From: Candidatus Marinamargulisbacteria bacterium SCGC AAA071-K20
GTDB taxonomy: Bacteria; Margulisbacteria; Marinamargulisbacteria; GCA-2716485; AAA071-K20
Length of the DNA stretch: 6,727 nucleotides
Direction: 5' to 3'
Assembly: GCA_003265975.1 (NCBI GenBank)
Contig: QFBU01000066.1
Coordinates: 1 to 6,727, forward strand
Position numbers and translations under genes: made by a program. Shown piece by piece: positions 1 to 5,360 of the stretch; position 1 is the first letter of the stretch, and each line of letters starts with the position of its first letter. Below the pieces are notes generated by a model, which was not told the DNA's origin, did not search any database, and worked only from the letters and a program-made list of their open reading frames with translations.

Positions 1-2772
1 TTAATAGATATAATGGGAAGATCAGGAACAGGTTTTACTCCTGTTGCTAAAAAAACAAATACAATTAAAAGTATTAAAACTGGTGAGGAAATAACGGATG
101 TTGTTCAATATGCAAATAAATCTCCAGAAAATAAAATAGAAGTTAAAAAAAATATTGAAAAAATAGTTGATGATGAATTAACACAAATTAAAAAGAAAGA
201 TGAAATTGTAGGTGAAAAATTAAATACAACAAATATTGTAGAAAAAAATAAAATAATTAATGATCTTACTAGTCCTGAAAAAATAGAAACAGTTAAAACA
301 GATTTTAATATTGGAGATACTATCATCATTGATAATATTGGAACACAAGCTAAAATAAAAAACAAAACTGCTATTGCTGGAAAAATGGTAGAAAATATTG
401 ATGATGTACAAAAATTTGTTGTTGAATTACCAAATGGAAAAAAAGGAAGTATCACCTTAACAAAAGTAAAAGAGTTCAACAAACCAAAAGAAAAAATTGT
501 TGAAGATATAAAAACTATAGATACACCAGAAAGTTTAAAAAGAGATCCTGCTTTACCTAATGAAGTCGTAACTAAAATTAACGAATCAGTTGTAAAATTT
601 ATTCAAGAAGAAAATATAAAACTTGTACCTACAAAAGAAAAACCTTTGTCATTACAGATGCAAGAAATATTGTTATCAGACAAATATGAAACACCATATA
701 TTATAAGAAGGGTTGCCGAAGATAATAAAATACCAGTTGAAAGATTAATCAATTATATATTTCCAAGTGCCAGTAAATCTGCAAAAGAACTTGCTGCATA
801 TTCTCAATCAATGAGATATTTAAAAACTAAACTAGATCCAACAGGCCAGATATTTGGACAAAGTATTAACCCTATAACTCATGTAATAAAAAGATTAGAT
901 AATTTAAGAAGGGGATTATTAGTAACAAGAATTGCAACTGCGGTTCGTAACTATGCTTCTCAGTCATCAAGAATAACTTTAGATTCATTGCAAAGCTTAA
1001 TGGACTATGGACTACAACAAATAGTTAAACCATTTGTTAAGCCTGACCAATTTCAAAAAAATCAAGTAAGTCCATTATCAAATTTAAATCAATTAGTTAC
1101 AAACTTTAGACAATGGAAACCTTCAGAATTTAAAAAAGTAAAAGAACAAACTAATAAAATTTTAGATCAATTCCCATCAGAAAAAAATAGAATATTTATT
1201 AGATACTCATCTGATGTTGTAACTGCTGCTGCTGGTAAAGGTATTAAGCCAGGAAAAGTTGATAGAATTTTAGATAAAGCTCAAGAAGGTGTAGATTTTT
1301 TAAACTTTTTAAATAAAACTCAAGAGTTCATTACAAGGAGAGCTGTTCTTATGTCAAGACTTGATGAGTTAATAAAAGCAAATCCTAAACATTATAATAA
1401 TAAAAATTTAAATCAGATAATAAGAGATAAAGAGCATAGTTTAATTAGAGCTTCAGATGTTGCGGCCGCAGTAGATAAAGCATTAGAAGTTACATTTGCT
1501 AAAGAATTTAATATGTACAAGAAAGGAACTTATGATGCGTTTGCAGCAAGAGTTATTGGAACTATAAACTCATTACCTTTTGTTTTAACTTCTATTGTAC
1601 CCTTCCCTAGATTCTTAATGAACTCTTTAAGATTCCATGCTGAGTTTAGTCCTTTTGGTTTTTTAAGATTTCTATCAAGTAAAGATAGAGCTAAAATTGC
1701 AAAAGGAGATACATCAGGATTATCAAGAGCATTAATGGGAACAGGTTTATTATTTGCTGCTATGGCTTTAAGAAAACAAGATTATGCTGGTGAGAAATGG
1801 TATGAATTTAAAATAGGAGATAGAACTATTGATACTAGACCTTATAACCCATTGGCTGCTTATTTATTTGTGGCTGATGTTATTAATAGACTTCAAGATG
1901 GAACTTTAAGAAACATTGATCCAAAAGATATAATAACTGTTTTTGCAGGTGTAAGAGGAACAACTGGTTTATATATATTTGACCAGATAGTAGATTATAT
2001 TACAAATTCAAACGTTAAAGCTGGAGCAGCAGCTTGGACTGGAGGACTTAAAAAATTTATTGGTGAAACATTAGCAGGTTATTTAACTCCAATTCAAAAT
2101 ATTACAGATATGATGGCTGAGTTCTATCCTGAAATGCGTAAATCAAGAAGCACAAATGAAGAACCTTTCGTTGGTGCGTTTAAGAAAAAATTTATGGACA
2201 CAGACTTACCTGCTTATACATCAGCAACCAATTTTATTATTAATGAAAAAACTGGAAAACCAGAAGCTGCACCTATTGTAAAAGAATCACCAGCACTAGG
2301 TCAATTTACAGGGGTTAGATTTATAACTAAAAAAAATGAAGCAGAAAAAGAGTTTGATAAACTTCAAATACAATCTCAAGAAATATTTAAATCTACAAAA
2401 ATTCCTGAACTAGATAGAGCTTATAAAGATATATTGTCTTTTAAAATTGGTTATGGTATTTCAGAATTTGTTAAAACAGATTACTATCAAAAGCAACCTT
2501 TTAGTACCAAAATTCTTTTAATTAAAGGTGCTTTGAAACAAGTAAAAGAAGAAACAAAAAAAGAGTTACAAAGCAATGCAGAACTAGCTCCTTACTTATT
2601 ACAATATGAATATAATAACTTGAGTAGAGATGAAAGAAGGGTTATAAATGATGTTATCGGTATTGATTATATAAATGATTTAATAGATGGATTAAAAAAA
2701 GAATCTAAAAAAACAATAAATAATACAAGAATAAAAGATCCACTTGAAATAAAAGACCCTTTGGAGAATTAA
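1..2772 (+). CDS. Large phage virion-associated (polyvalent-type) protein, 5' end outside window
   Basis: The frame is open from base 1 (TTA ATA GAT ATA before the first ATG at 13). That ATG has no Shine-Dalgarno sequence, so the gene very probably begins upstream and this is its C-terminal part. Numbering from ATG 13 (919 residues): 1-95 is lysine/glutamate-rich linker. Residues 98-155 look like a small beta-rich KOW/SH3-like module (GDTIIIDNIG, later VELPNGKKG). Residues 175-300 are mostly helical. Residues 299-320 hold a dense basic motif (LRRGLLVTRIATAVRN, then SQSSR) of a kind I associate with giant internal virion or polyvalent phage proteins. Residues 507-555 and 571-586 are hydrophobic, with a PFPRFLMNS segment, and could insert in a membrane. 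The C-terminus ends in a duplicated IKDPLE hexapeptide. I see no catalytic motif. An ejected internal virion protein or a large polyvalent protein are the best readings, and neither is proven. Confidence 0.6.
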   Translation, partial: LIDIMGRSGTGFTPVAKKTNTIKSIKTGEEITDVVQYANKSPENKIEVKKNIEKIVDDELTQIKKKDEIVGEKLNTTNIVEKNKIINDLTSPEKIETVKTDFNIGDTIIIDNIGTQAKIKNKTAIAGKMVENIDDVQKFVVELPNGKKGSITLTKVKEFNKPKEKIVEDIKTIDTPESLKRDPALPNEVVTKINESVVKFIQEENIKLVPTKEKPLSLQMQEILLSDKYETPYIIRRVAEDNKIPVERLINYIFPSASKSAKELAAYSQSMRYLKTKLDPTGQIFGQSINPITHVIKRLDNLRRGLLVTRIATAVRNYASQSSRITLDSLQSLMDYGLQQIVKPFVKPDQFQKNQVSPLSNLNQLVTNFRQWKPSEFKKVKEQTNKILDQFPSEKNRIFIRYSSDVVTAAAGKGIKPGKVDRILDKAQEGVDFLNFLNKTQEFITRRAVLMSRLDELIKANPKHYNNKNLNQIIRDKEHSLIRASDVAAAVDKALEVTFAKEFNMYKKGTYDAFAARVIGTINSLPFVLTSIVPFPRFLMNSLRFHAEFSPFGFLRFLSSKDRAKIAKGDTSGLSRALMGTGLLFAAMALRKQDYAGEKWYEFKIGDRTIDTRPYNPLAAYLFVADVINRLQDGTLRNIDPKDIITVFAGVRGTTGLYIFDQIVDYITNSNVKAGAAAWTGGLKKFIGETLAGYLTPIQNITDMMAEFYPEMRKSRSTNEEPFVGAFKKKFMDTDLPAYTSATNFIINEKTGKPEAAPIVKESPALGQFTGVRFITKKNEAEKEFDKLQIQSQEIFKSTKIPELDRAYKDILSFKIGYGISEFVKTDYYQKQPFSTKILLIKGALKQVKEETKKELQSNAELAPYLLQYEYNNLSRDERRVINDVIGIDYINDLIDGLKKESKKTINNTRIKDPLEIKDPLEN
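2731..2766 (+). repeat. Tandem 18-bp coding repeat encoding IKDPLE twice
   Basis: Copies are at 2731-2748 and 2749-2766, in frame at the very C-terminus of the large protein. The two DNA copies differ at 5 of 18 bases, spread over four codons (GAT/GAC, CCA/CCT, CTT/TTG, GAA/GAG). All of these changes are synonymous, so the peptide is identical in both copies. Confidence 0.85.
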
Positions 2773-2776
2773 TATT

Positions 2777-2953
2777 ATGCCAAGAAAATCTGCAACAGAA
2801 GTAAAAATTGATTTCCTAGTAAAAGAAGTAAAGGAACTTAAGCATGAAACAACTTCTTTAAGAGCAGATATTAATAAAGGTAAGGGTGCTTTATGGTTAC
2901 TATTAATCATAGGAAGTTTAATTACAAGCGGATATAATTACTTTATAAAGTAA
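2777..2953 (+). CDS. Small coiled-coil plus single-TM protein (XhlA/holin-accessory-like)
   Basis: A 58-residue protein. Residues 9-32 form a charged amphipathic helix with heptad-like spacing (VKIDFLVKEVKELKHETTSL). A GKGK turn follows, then one hydrophobic segment at about 38-55 (ALWLLLIIGSLITSG) and a short tail ending FIK. A soluble coiled coil followed by a C-terminal membrane helix is the architecture of the hemolysin XhlA family and related phage lysis accessory proteins. The assignment rests on architecture, not on a diagnostic motif. The start ATG lies 4 nt after the large gene's stop, and GGAG at 2763-2766, inside the end of that gene, supplies a ribosome binding site 10 nt upstream. 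It is too short to be a classical enzyme, and a minor virion membrane protein is an alternative. Confidence 0.75.
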   Translation: MPRKSATEVKIDFLVKEVKELKHETTSLRADINKGKGALWLLLIIGSLITSGYNYFIK

Positions 2954-2959
2954 ATTGTT

Positions 2960-3286
2960 TTGAAATCAGATAAACAAATAATCTCTGAAAGACAAAAGAA
3001 AACATCAATAAAAGGAACAGTAGGCGAATACCAAACCATTGCAGATTATACTAGGCAAGGTTATTGGGTAGCAAAATCAGTAGATCCTAGCTGTCCATTT
3101 GATCTTGTTATTGTAGATAAAAATGGTAAAATGCAACTTGTAGATGTTAAATGTGCTACCTTTAGAAAAAACAAAAAAGGTAAAAGTTTAAAAGATAAAC
3201 CAAAAGGTACTTATAGAATTTCTAGAAGTCCAACTAAACTACAAAAAAAACTTAAAGTAAAATTAAAGATGTTTCATTATGATTGA
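2960..3286 (+). CDS. PD-(D/E)XK nuclease, Holliday-junction-resolvase-like fold
   Basis: A 108-residue basic protein. The core signature is visible in order: GTVGEYQTIADY (19-30) with a possible helix glutamate E23, the motif aspartate in CPFDLVIVD (D48), and VDVK (61-64) giving D62-x-K64 on the next strand. This GE...FD...DxK layout matches small metal-dependent PD-(D/E)XK nucleases, including archaeal-type Holliday junction resolvases and the intron-associated endonuclease family. The third motif carries D where many relatives have E or Q. The C-terminal third is lysine-rich and probably contacts DNA. The start is TTG at 2960; no ATG or GTG lies in frame before the GE motif, and no good Shine-Dalgarno is visible. 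It sits 6 nt after the XhlA-like gene and its end overlaps the next ORF by 8 nt. Likely roles are branch resolution before packaging or host DNA degradation. The fold is well supported but the exact substrate is not. Confidence 0.82.
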   Translation: MKSDKQIISERQKKTSIKGTVGEYQTIADYTRQGYWVAKSVDPSCPFDLVIVDKNGKMQLVDVKCATFRKNKKGKSLKDKPKGTYRISRSPTKLQKKLKVKLKMFHYD

Positions 3287-3374
3287 TAGATTTTTATATA
3301 GATTCTTTGAAATGCTAGATAATTTCTTTGATAGATTTATCTCTGATGCACCTAAAAAAAGGAAAAAGAAATGA
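3279..3374 (+). CDS. 31-residue amphipathic basic-tailed peptide, function unknown
   Basis: The reading frame encodes MIDRFLYRFFEMLDNFFDRF followed by a short ISDAP linker and a KKRKKK tail. Six of 31 residues are phenylalanine. Hydrophobic residues at 2, 6, 9, 13, 16 and 20 fall on one helical face and acidic or basic residues on the other, so a membrane-surface helix is plausible. The start overlaps the end of the nuclease gene by 8 nt and the stop overlaps the next start as ATGA, the coupling pattern seen throughout this operon. Its own ribosome binding site is weak, so translation would depend on coupling. I do not recognise a family. The gene could be real or a coupling leader for the downstream holin-like gene. 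Confidence 0.5.
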   Translation: MIDRFLYRFFEMLDNFFDRFISDAPKKRKKK

Positions 3375-3571
3375 TTAAAAACTTTAAAGACATAGTAATA
3401 TTATTAATCACAAGTGGTGTTCTAATACTTCTTGGTGTGATTATCATAGGAGATTATTGGGTAGCACTAGAAGAAAACAGACCAGTAGATGAAAGTGTAA
3501 TTACATTAATGAAGATGTCAGTTACAGGATTGATTGGTGTTATAGGTGGCTACATAGGTGGTAGCAAATGA
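3371..3571 (+). CDS. Two-helix holin-like membrane protein
   Basis: A 66-residue protein with two hydrophobic segments, about 8-27 (IVILLITSGVLILLGVIII) and about 46-63 (LMKMSVTGLIGVIGGYIGG), separated by a charged loop (EENRPVDES, 34-42). Both termini carry lysine (MIKNFK at the start, SK at the end), which suggests both ends are cytoplasmic. Size, two helices and glycine-rich second helix fit class II phage holins, which accumulate in the inner membrane and open holes for the endolysin. AAGGA at 3359-3363 lies 7 nt upstream of the ATG, and the ATG overlaps the preceding stop (ATGA). The M15 peptidase downstream supports a lysis role. A glycine-zipper-like structural membrane protein is the alternative. 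Confidence 0.75.
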   Translation: MIKNFKDIVILLITSGVLILLGVIIIGDYWVALEENRPVDESVITLMKMSVTGLIGVIGGYIGGSK

Positions 3572-3732
3572 GAGATAACAAAGTTTTAGAGTCGTTTAAA
3601 AAGAAGATAGAAAAGAATTTAAAAGAGATGAATATCTTTAAGCATCTAAGACAAGAGGTAGATCATGGTGCTAATGGTACACAAGGCTATGTAATTAAAA
3701 AAGGTATTAACAAAGGTAAAGTTGTTAAATAG
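3568..3732 (+). CDS. 54-residue hypothetical basic protein
   Basis: Starts in an ATGA overlap with the holin-like gene and has AGGTGG at 3556-3561 six bases upstream. Residues 4-31 are predicted-helical and strongly charged (KVLESFKKKIEKNLKEMN). Residues 34-54 are glycine- and lysine-rich and look beta-like (GANGTQGYVIKKGINKGKVV). There is no membrane segment, cysteine or catalytic motif. I do not recognise the family. The coupled start and ribosome binding site make it a credible gene, but its role is unknown. Confidence 0.65.
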   Translation: MRDNKVLESFKKKIEKNLKEMNIFKHLRQEVDHGANGTQGYVIKKGINKGKVVK

Positions 3733-3737
3733 TTTAT

Positions 3738-3742
3738 GAGGA
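3738..3742 (+). promoter_or_regulatory. Ribosome binding site GAGGA for the 23-residue membrane peptide
   Basis: GAGGA lies 5 nt before the ATG at 3748. It favours that start over the in-frame ATG at 3736, which would place the site inside the coding sequence and has no good site of its own. Confidence 0.55.
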
Positions 3743-3747
3743 TAAAT

Positions 3748-3819
3748 ATGAATTATTATTTTACAGGTGGTATCATTATAGCTTTTATTATTTTAACAAT
3801 AATTGTGAGTCCAATATGA
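3748..3819 (+). CDS. 23-residue single-pass membrane peptide
   Basis: The peptide is MNYYFTGGIIIAFIILTIIVSPI: a short polar N-terminus and one unbroken hydrophobic helix that fills most of the chain. It has a good ribosome binding site (GAGGA at 3738-3742), and its stop overlaps the start of the following membrane protein gene as ATGA. Single-helix peptides of this size in lysis cassettes could be holin regulators or pore peptides, but no family can be assigned. An in-frame ATG at 3736 would add four residues (MRIN). It is easily missed by gene callers because of its length. Confidence 0.55.
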   Translation: MNYYFTGGIIIAFIILTIIVSPI

Positions 3820-4187
3820 ATAGAAAAATAAATTTGTTTTTTCATAAGCTATCTTTGGCATGGTTATCATGTATGATTTTTATGGTTCAAGGAAACTTAA
3901 CTGCATTAACATCTACTCATGCCTTAATCGCAACAAGAACTGGTGCAATCACAGGTTTCTTAGTTGTGCTAATGTCTTTAATACCTATAAAGTTTCATTT
4001 TAAATTACCTATCTTTATGTTCATAGGTTGTTTTGTTGCTGATATATTATCTCATCCTACACACTTTGGTGAGTATTGGAGTGAAGCATTTTGTACTGCA
4101 TTACTTGCTGCAATATTTTCTTACGTAATAACTTTATCTCCAGCAGGTAAAAAACTACAAGAGTATTTGGATGACCAGAAAAACTAA
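3816..4187 (+). CDS. Polytopic small membrane protein, holin-like or unknown
   Basis: A 123-residue protein with three to four hydrophobic segments, about 12-30, 37-57, 62-79 and 88-107. They follow a basic N-terminus (MNRK) and precede a charged cytoplasmic-looking tail (GKKLQEYLDDQKN). Polar features include HKLSLAWLSC near the first helix and SHPTHFGEYW between the last two, with histidines at 80 and 83. There is no transporter signature and no known holin motif, so the lysis role is inferred from position among other small membrane proteins and upstream of the M15 peptidase. The start is in an ATGA overlap with the 23-residue peptide gene, with a weak GTGAG six bases upstream. The end overlaps the next gene by 17 nt. 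Confidence 0.75.
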   Translation: MNRKINLFFHKLSLAWLSCMIFMVQGNLTALTSTHALIATRTGAITGFLVVLMSLIPIKFHFKLPIFMFIGCFVADILSHPTHFGEYWSEAFCTALLAAIFSYVITLSPAGKKLQEYLDDQKN

Positions 4188-4359
4188 TACAATGTTAATA
4201 GGTTTATTGGGTACAATTTTATTAGGTTTAGCAACATGGACATTAGTTACATTAATAGAGCTGCAATTAGTAGTAACTATGATTCAATCTGATTTAATGT
4301 CTATTGATAAACAATTTGGCAGGGTATATAATTTTATAGACTCTGTTAGAAGTAAATAA
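4171..4359 (+). CDS. Single-pass membrane protein with C-terminal helix (small spanin-like architecture)
   Basis: A 62-residue protein with a basic N-terminus (MTRKTN), a hydrophobic helix at about 8-35 (MLIGLLGTILLGLATWTLVT onward) and a hydrophilic helical tail (DLMSIDKQFGRVYNFIDSVR). An N-terminal anchor followed by an external helix is the orientation of inner-membrane spanins, but the tail is much shorter than in typical Rz proteins and no partner lipoprotein is clear. A holin regulator is another possibility. The start lies 17 nt inside the preceding gene, with AGAG at 4160-4163 as a possible ribosome binding site. Confidence 0.7.
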   Translation: MTRKTNTMLIGLLGTILLGLATWTLVTLIELQLVVTMIQSDLMSIDKQFGRVYNFIDSVRSK

Positions 4360-4362
4360 GGA
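4358..4362 (+). promoter_or_regulatory. Ribosome binding site AAGGA for the three-helix holin
   Basis: AAGGA overlaps the stop codon of the preceding gene and ends 8 nt before the ATG at 4371. It is one of the better-spaced Shine-Dalgarno sequences in the cassette, which fits a separately tuned holin. Confidence 0.6.
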
Positions 4363-4370
4363 TTTAAATT

Positions 4371-4751
4371 ATGTGGTTTAATTTATTAGGAATGGCAGTA
4401 AAAACTGGTGCTGAGGTTTATAAGAATAGACAAGAAACTAAAAAATTAGAATCTTTAGCTGAGAAAAATCATATGGCTAAGATGGCTTCAGGAGAAATAA
4501 ATTATCAAAAAGCTGTAATGACCAATCAAAATCAAGGTTGGAAAGATGAGCTGGTTTTGATAATAGTAGTTCTACCTATAGTAGTATTAGCATGGTCTGT
4601 ATTTAGTGGTGATCCTCAAGCAAAAGAAAAATTAGATTTATTTTTTCAATACTTTAATAACTTTCCAGAATTTTATAAATGGTTAGTTCTTGGAATATTT
4701 GGTAGTATATATGGTCTAAAACCAGGTATGGATTTATTTAAAAAAAAATAA
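4371..4751 (+). CDS. Three-TM holin of the GTA_holin_3TM type
   Basis: A 126-residue protein. A short hydrophobic N-terminal segment (MWFNLLGMAV) is followed by a charged helix (17-50, rich in K/E/Q), then GWKDE at 56-60 directly before a membrane helix at about 61-77 (LVLIIVVLPIVVLAWSVF). A loop contains FPEFYKW, and a further helix at about 104-117 (LVLGIFGSIYGL) precedes a KPGMDLFKKK tail. The W-K-D-E motif before a proline-containing helix and the aromatic loop before a glycine-rich last helix match what I know of the 3TM holin family first described for gene transfer agent release. Its role would be inner-membrane permeabilisation for the downstream peptidase. It has its own AAGGA ribosome binding site. 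The last codons lie in a run of nine A bases, just before a TAATG junction. Confidence 0.8.
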   Translation: MWFNLLGMAVKTGAEVYKNRQETKKLESLAEKNHMAKMASGEINYQKAVMTNQNQGWKDELVLIIVVLPIVVLAWSVFSGDPQAKEKLDLFFQYFNNFPEFYKWLVLGIFGSIYGLKPGMDLFKKK

Positions 4752-4966
4752 TGTCTGACAACTTAGAATTGTTAAACGAATATAAAGAACAGGTCAGAAT
4801 ACTTAAGCAAGAGATTGCTGAGTTGCAAGACGCTGGTAAATCTAAAGATAGTGCTAATAAAAGGTGCTTACAAAAACTAGAACATATTAGTATTGATTTA
4901 GAAGAAGCTAATAAAAAAATTAAAGAATTAAAAGAAACTAACAAAATAATGCTTGAACATCCTTAA
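4751..4966 (+). CDS. Soluble coiled-coil protein, function unknown
   Basis: A 71-residue highly charged protein without a membrane segment or signal peptide. Two helical heptad stretches are visible, about 4-28 (LELLNEYKEQVRILKQEIAE) and 40-66 (LQKLEHISIDLEEANKKIKE), separated by a GKSKDSANKRC hinge. This is a parallel or hairpin coiled coil. It starts at a TAATG overlap with the holin and has no Shine-Dalgarno, so it depends on translational coupling. Such a protein could bind and time the holin, or be the external part of a spanin if fused to a membrane protein by frameshifting at the upstream A run. No family can be named. Confidence 0.7.
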   Translation: MSDNLELLNEYKEQVRILKQEIAELQDAGKSKDSANKRCLQKLEHISIDLEEANKKIKELKETNKIMLEHP

Positions 4967-5175
4967 TGAAATTTTTATTAGTAATAACTATCTGCTCATC
5001 TAGTTTAGGAATTTGTATAAACCCTCAACCAATGGGACAGTTTGATAGTTGGTATAAATGTTCTAATCAAGGTTATTCTCTTGCTTATGATTTTAATAAA
5101 TCTATGGGTAAAGATAGAGTGAACGAAGAAAAGACTATTGTTAATTTTTCTTGCCAAGAATTTGATTCAATTTAA
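4966..5175 (+). CDS. Small four-cysteine protein with hydrophobic N-terminus, function unknown
   Basis: A 69-residue protein. The N-terminus (MKFLLVITICSSSLGIC) could be a short signal peptide, but it could also be the first strand of a small alpha/beta domain. Cysteines lie at 10, 17, 32 and 63. The middle has W29 and YKCSNQGYSLAYDF as a probable helix, and the end VNFSCQEF looks like a second strand. No canonical lipobox is present: position -1 before C17 is isoleucine. If exported, two disulfides could form. The pattern of hydrophobic start, central Cys-containing helix and C-terminal Cys strand resembles small uncharacterised proteins from marine phages, by memory only. It is joined to both neighbours by TAATG overlaps, without its own Shine-Dalgarno. 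Confidence 0.7.
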   Translation: MKFLLVITICSSSLGICINPQPMGQFDSWYKCSNQGYSLAYDFNKSMGKDRVNEEKTIVNFSCQEFDSI

Positions 5176-5360
5176 TGTGGTGTGTCATTTGGAAAAAAGA
5201 TAATATCTATCAGATATTCACTAATATTATCTTTGAAACAGAAAAAAAAGCATTAGAATTTAAAGATAAACAAAAGTCTATGCGTAAAAAACATGATTGC
5301 AGAGTTGTAGAATTTGATTATAAATATTTTGATGGAGTAAATGAAAATGAAATTGACTGA
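5175..5360 (+). CDS. 61-residue hypothetical protein
   Basis: A small soluble protein with an aromatic beta-like N-terminus (MWCVIWKKDNIYQIFTNIIF), a charged helix (ETEKKALEFKDKQKSMRKK) and a second strand (DCRVVEFDYKYF), suggesting a compact beta-alpha-beta fold. Cysteines are at 3 and 42. There is no catalytic or binding motif. The start is in a TAATG overlap with the preceding gene, with no Shine-Dalgarno, and the end overlaps the M15 peptidase start. Location next to the endolysin raises an accessory or regulatory role, but nothing in the protein shows it. Confidence 0.65.
   Translation: MWCVIWKKDNIYQIFTNIIFETEKKALEFKDKQKSMRKKHDCRVVEFDYKYFDGVNENEID
5334..5337 (+). promoter_or_regulatory. 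Ribosome binding site GGAG deciding the peptidase start
   Basis: GGAG lies 3 nt before ATG 5341 and 9 nt before the in-frame ATG 5347. The spacing favours 5347 as the main start, removing two residues (MK) from the longest reading. Confidence 0.5.

Noticed and set aside
105..482. Antisense open frames at 105-482 and 220-411
   Set aside because: They mirror the lysine-rich part of the large + strand gene and translate to phenylalanine/serine/isoleucine-rich low-complexity sequence, as expected from reversed A-rich codons. No ribosome binding site or family resemblance.
1461..1470. 10-bp GC palindrome TGCGGCCGCA in very AT-rich sequence
   Set aside because: It is explained by a Val-Ala-Ala-Ala-Val coding stretch in the large gene. 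A single copy gives no sign of regulatory use.
2692..2910. Antisense 72-residue frame
   Set aside because: It spans the end of the large gene and the XhlA-like gene, both better supported, and no conserved motif is visible.
4738..4944. Antisense 68-residue hydrophobic frame
   Set aside because: It is a shadow of the coiled-coil gene. Its apparent membrane character comes from reversed Glu/Lys codons.
4966..5017. Lipoprotein signal, hence an o-spanin
   Set aside because: Neither C10 nor C17 has a proper lipobox (isoleucine at -1 in both), and the protein lacks the proline-rich body of Rz1-type o-spanins.
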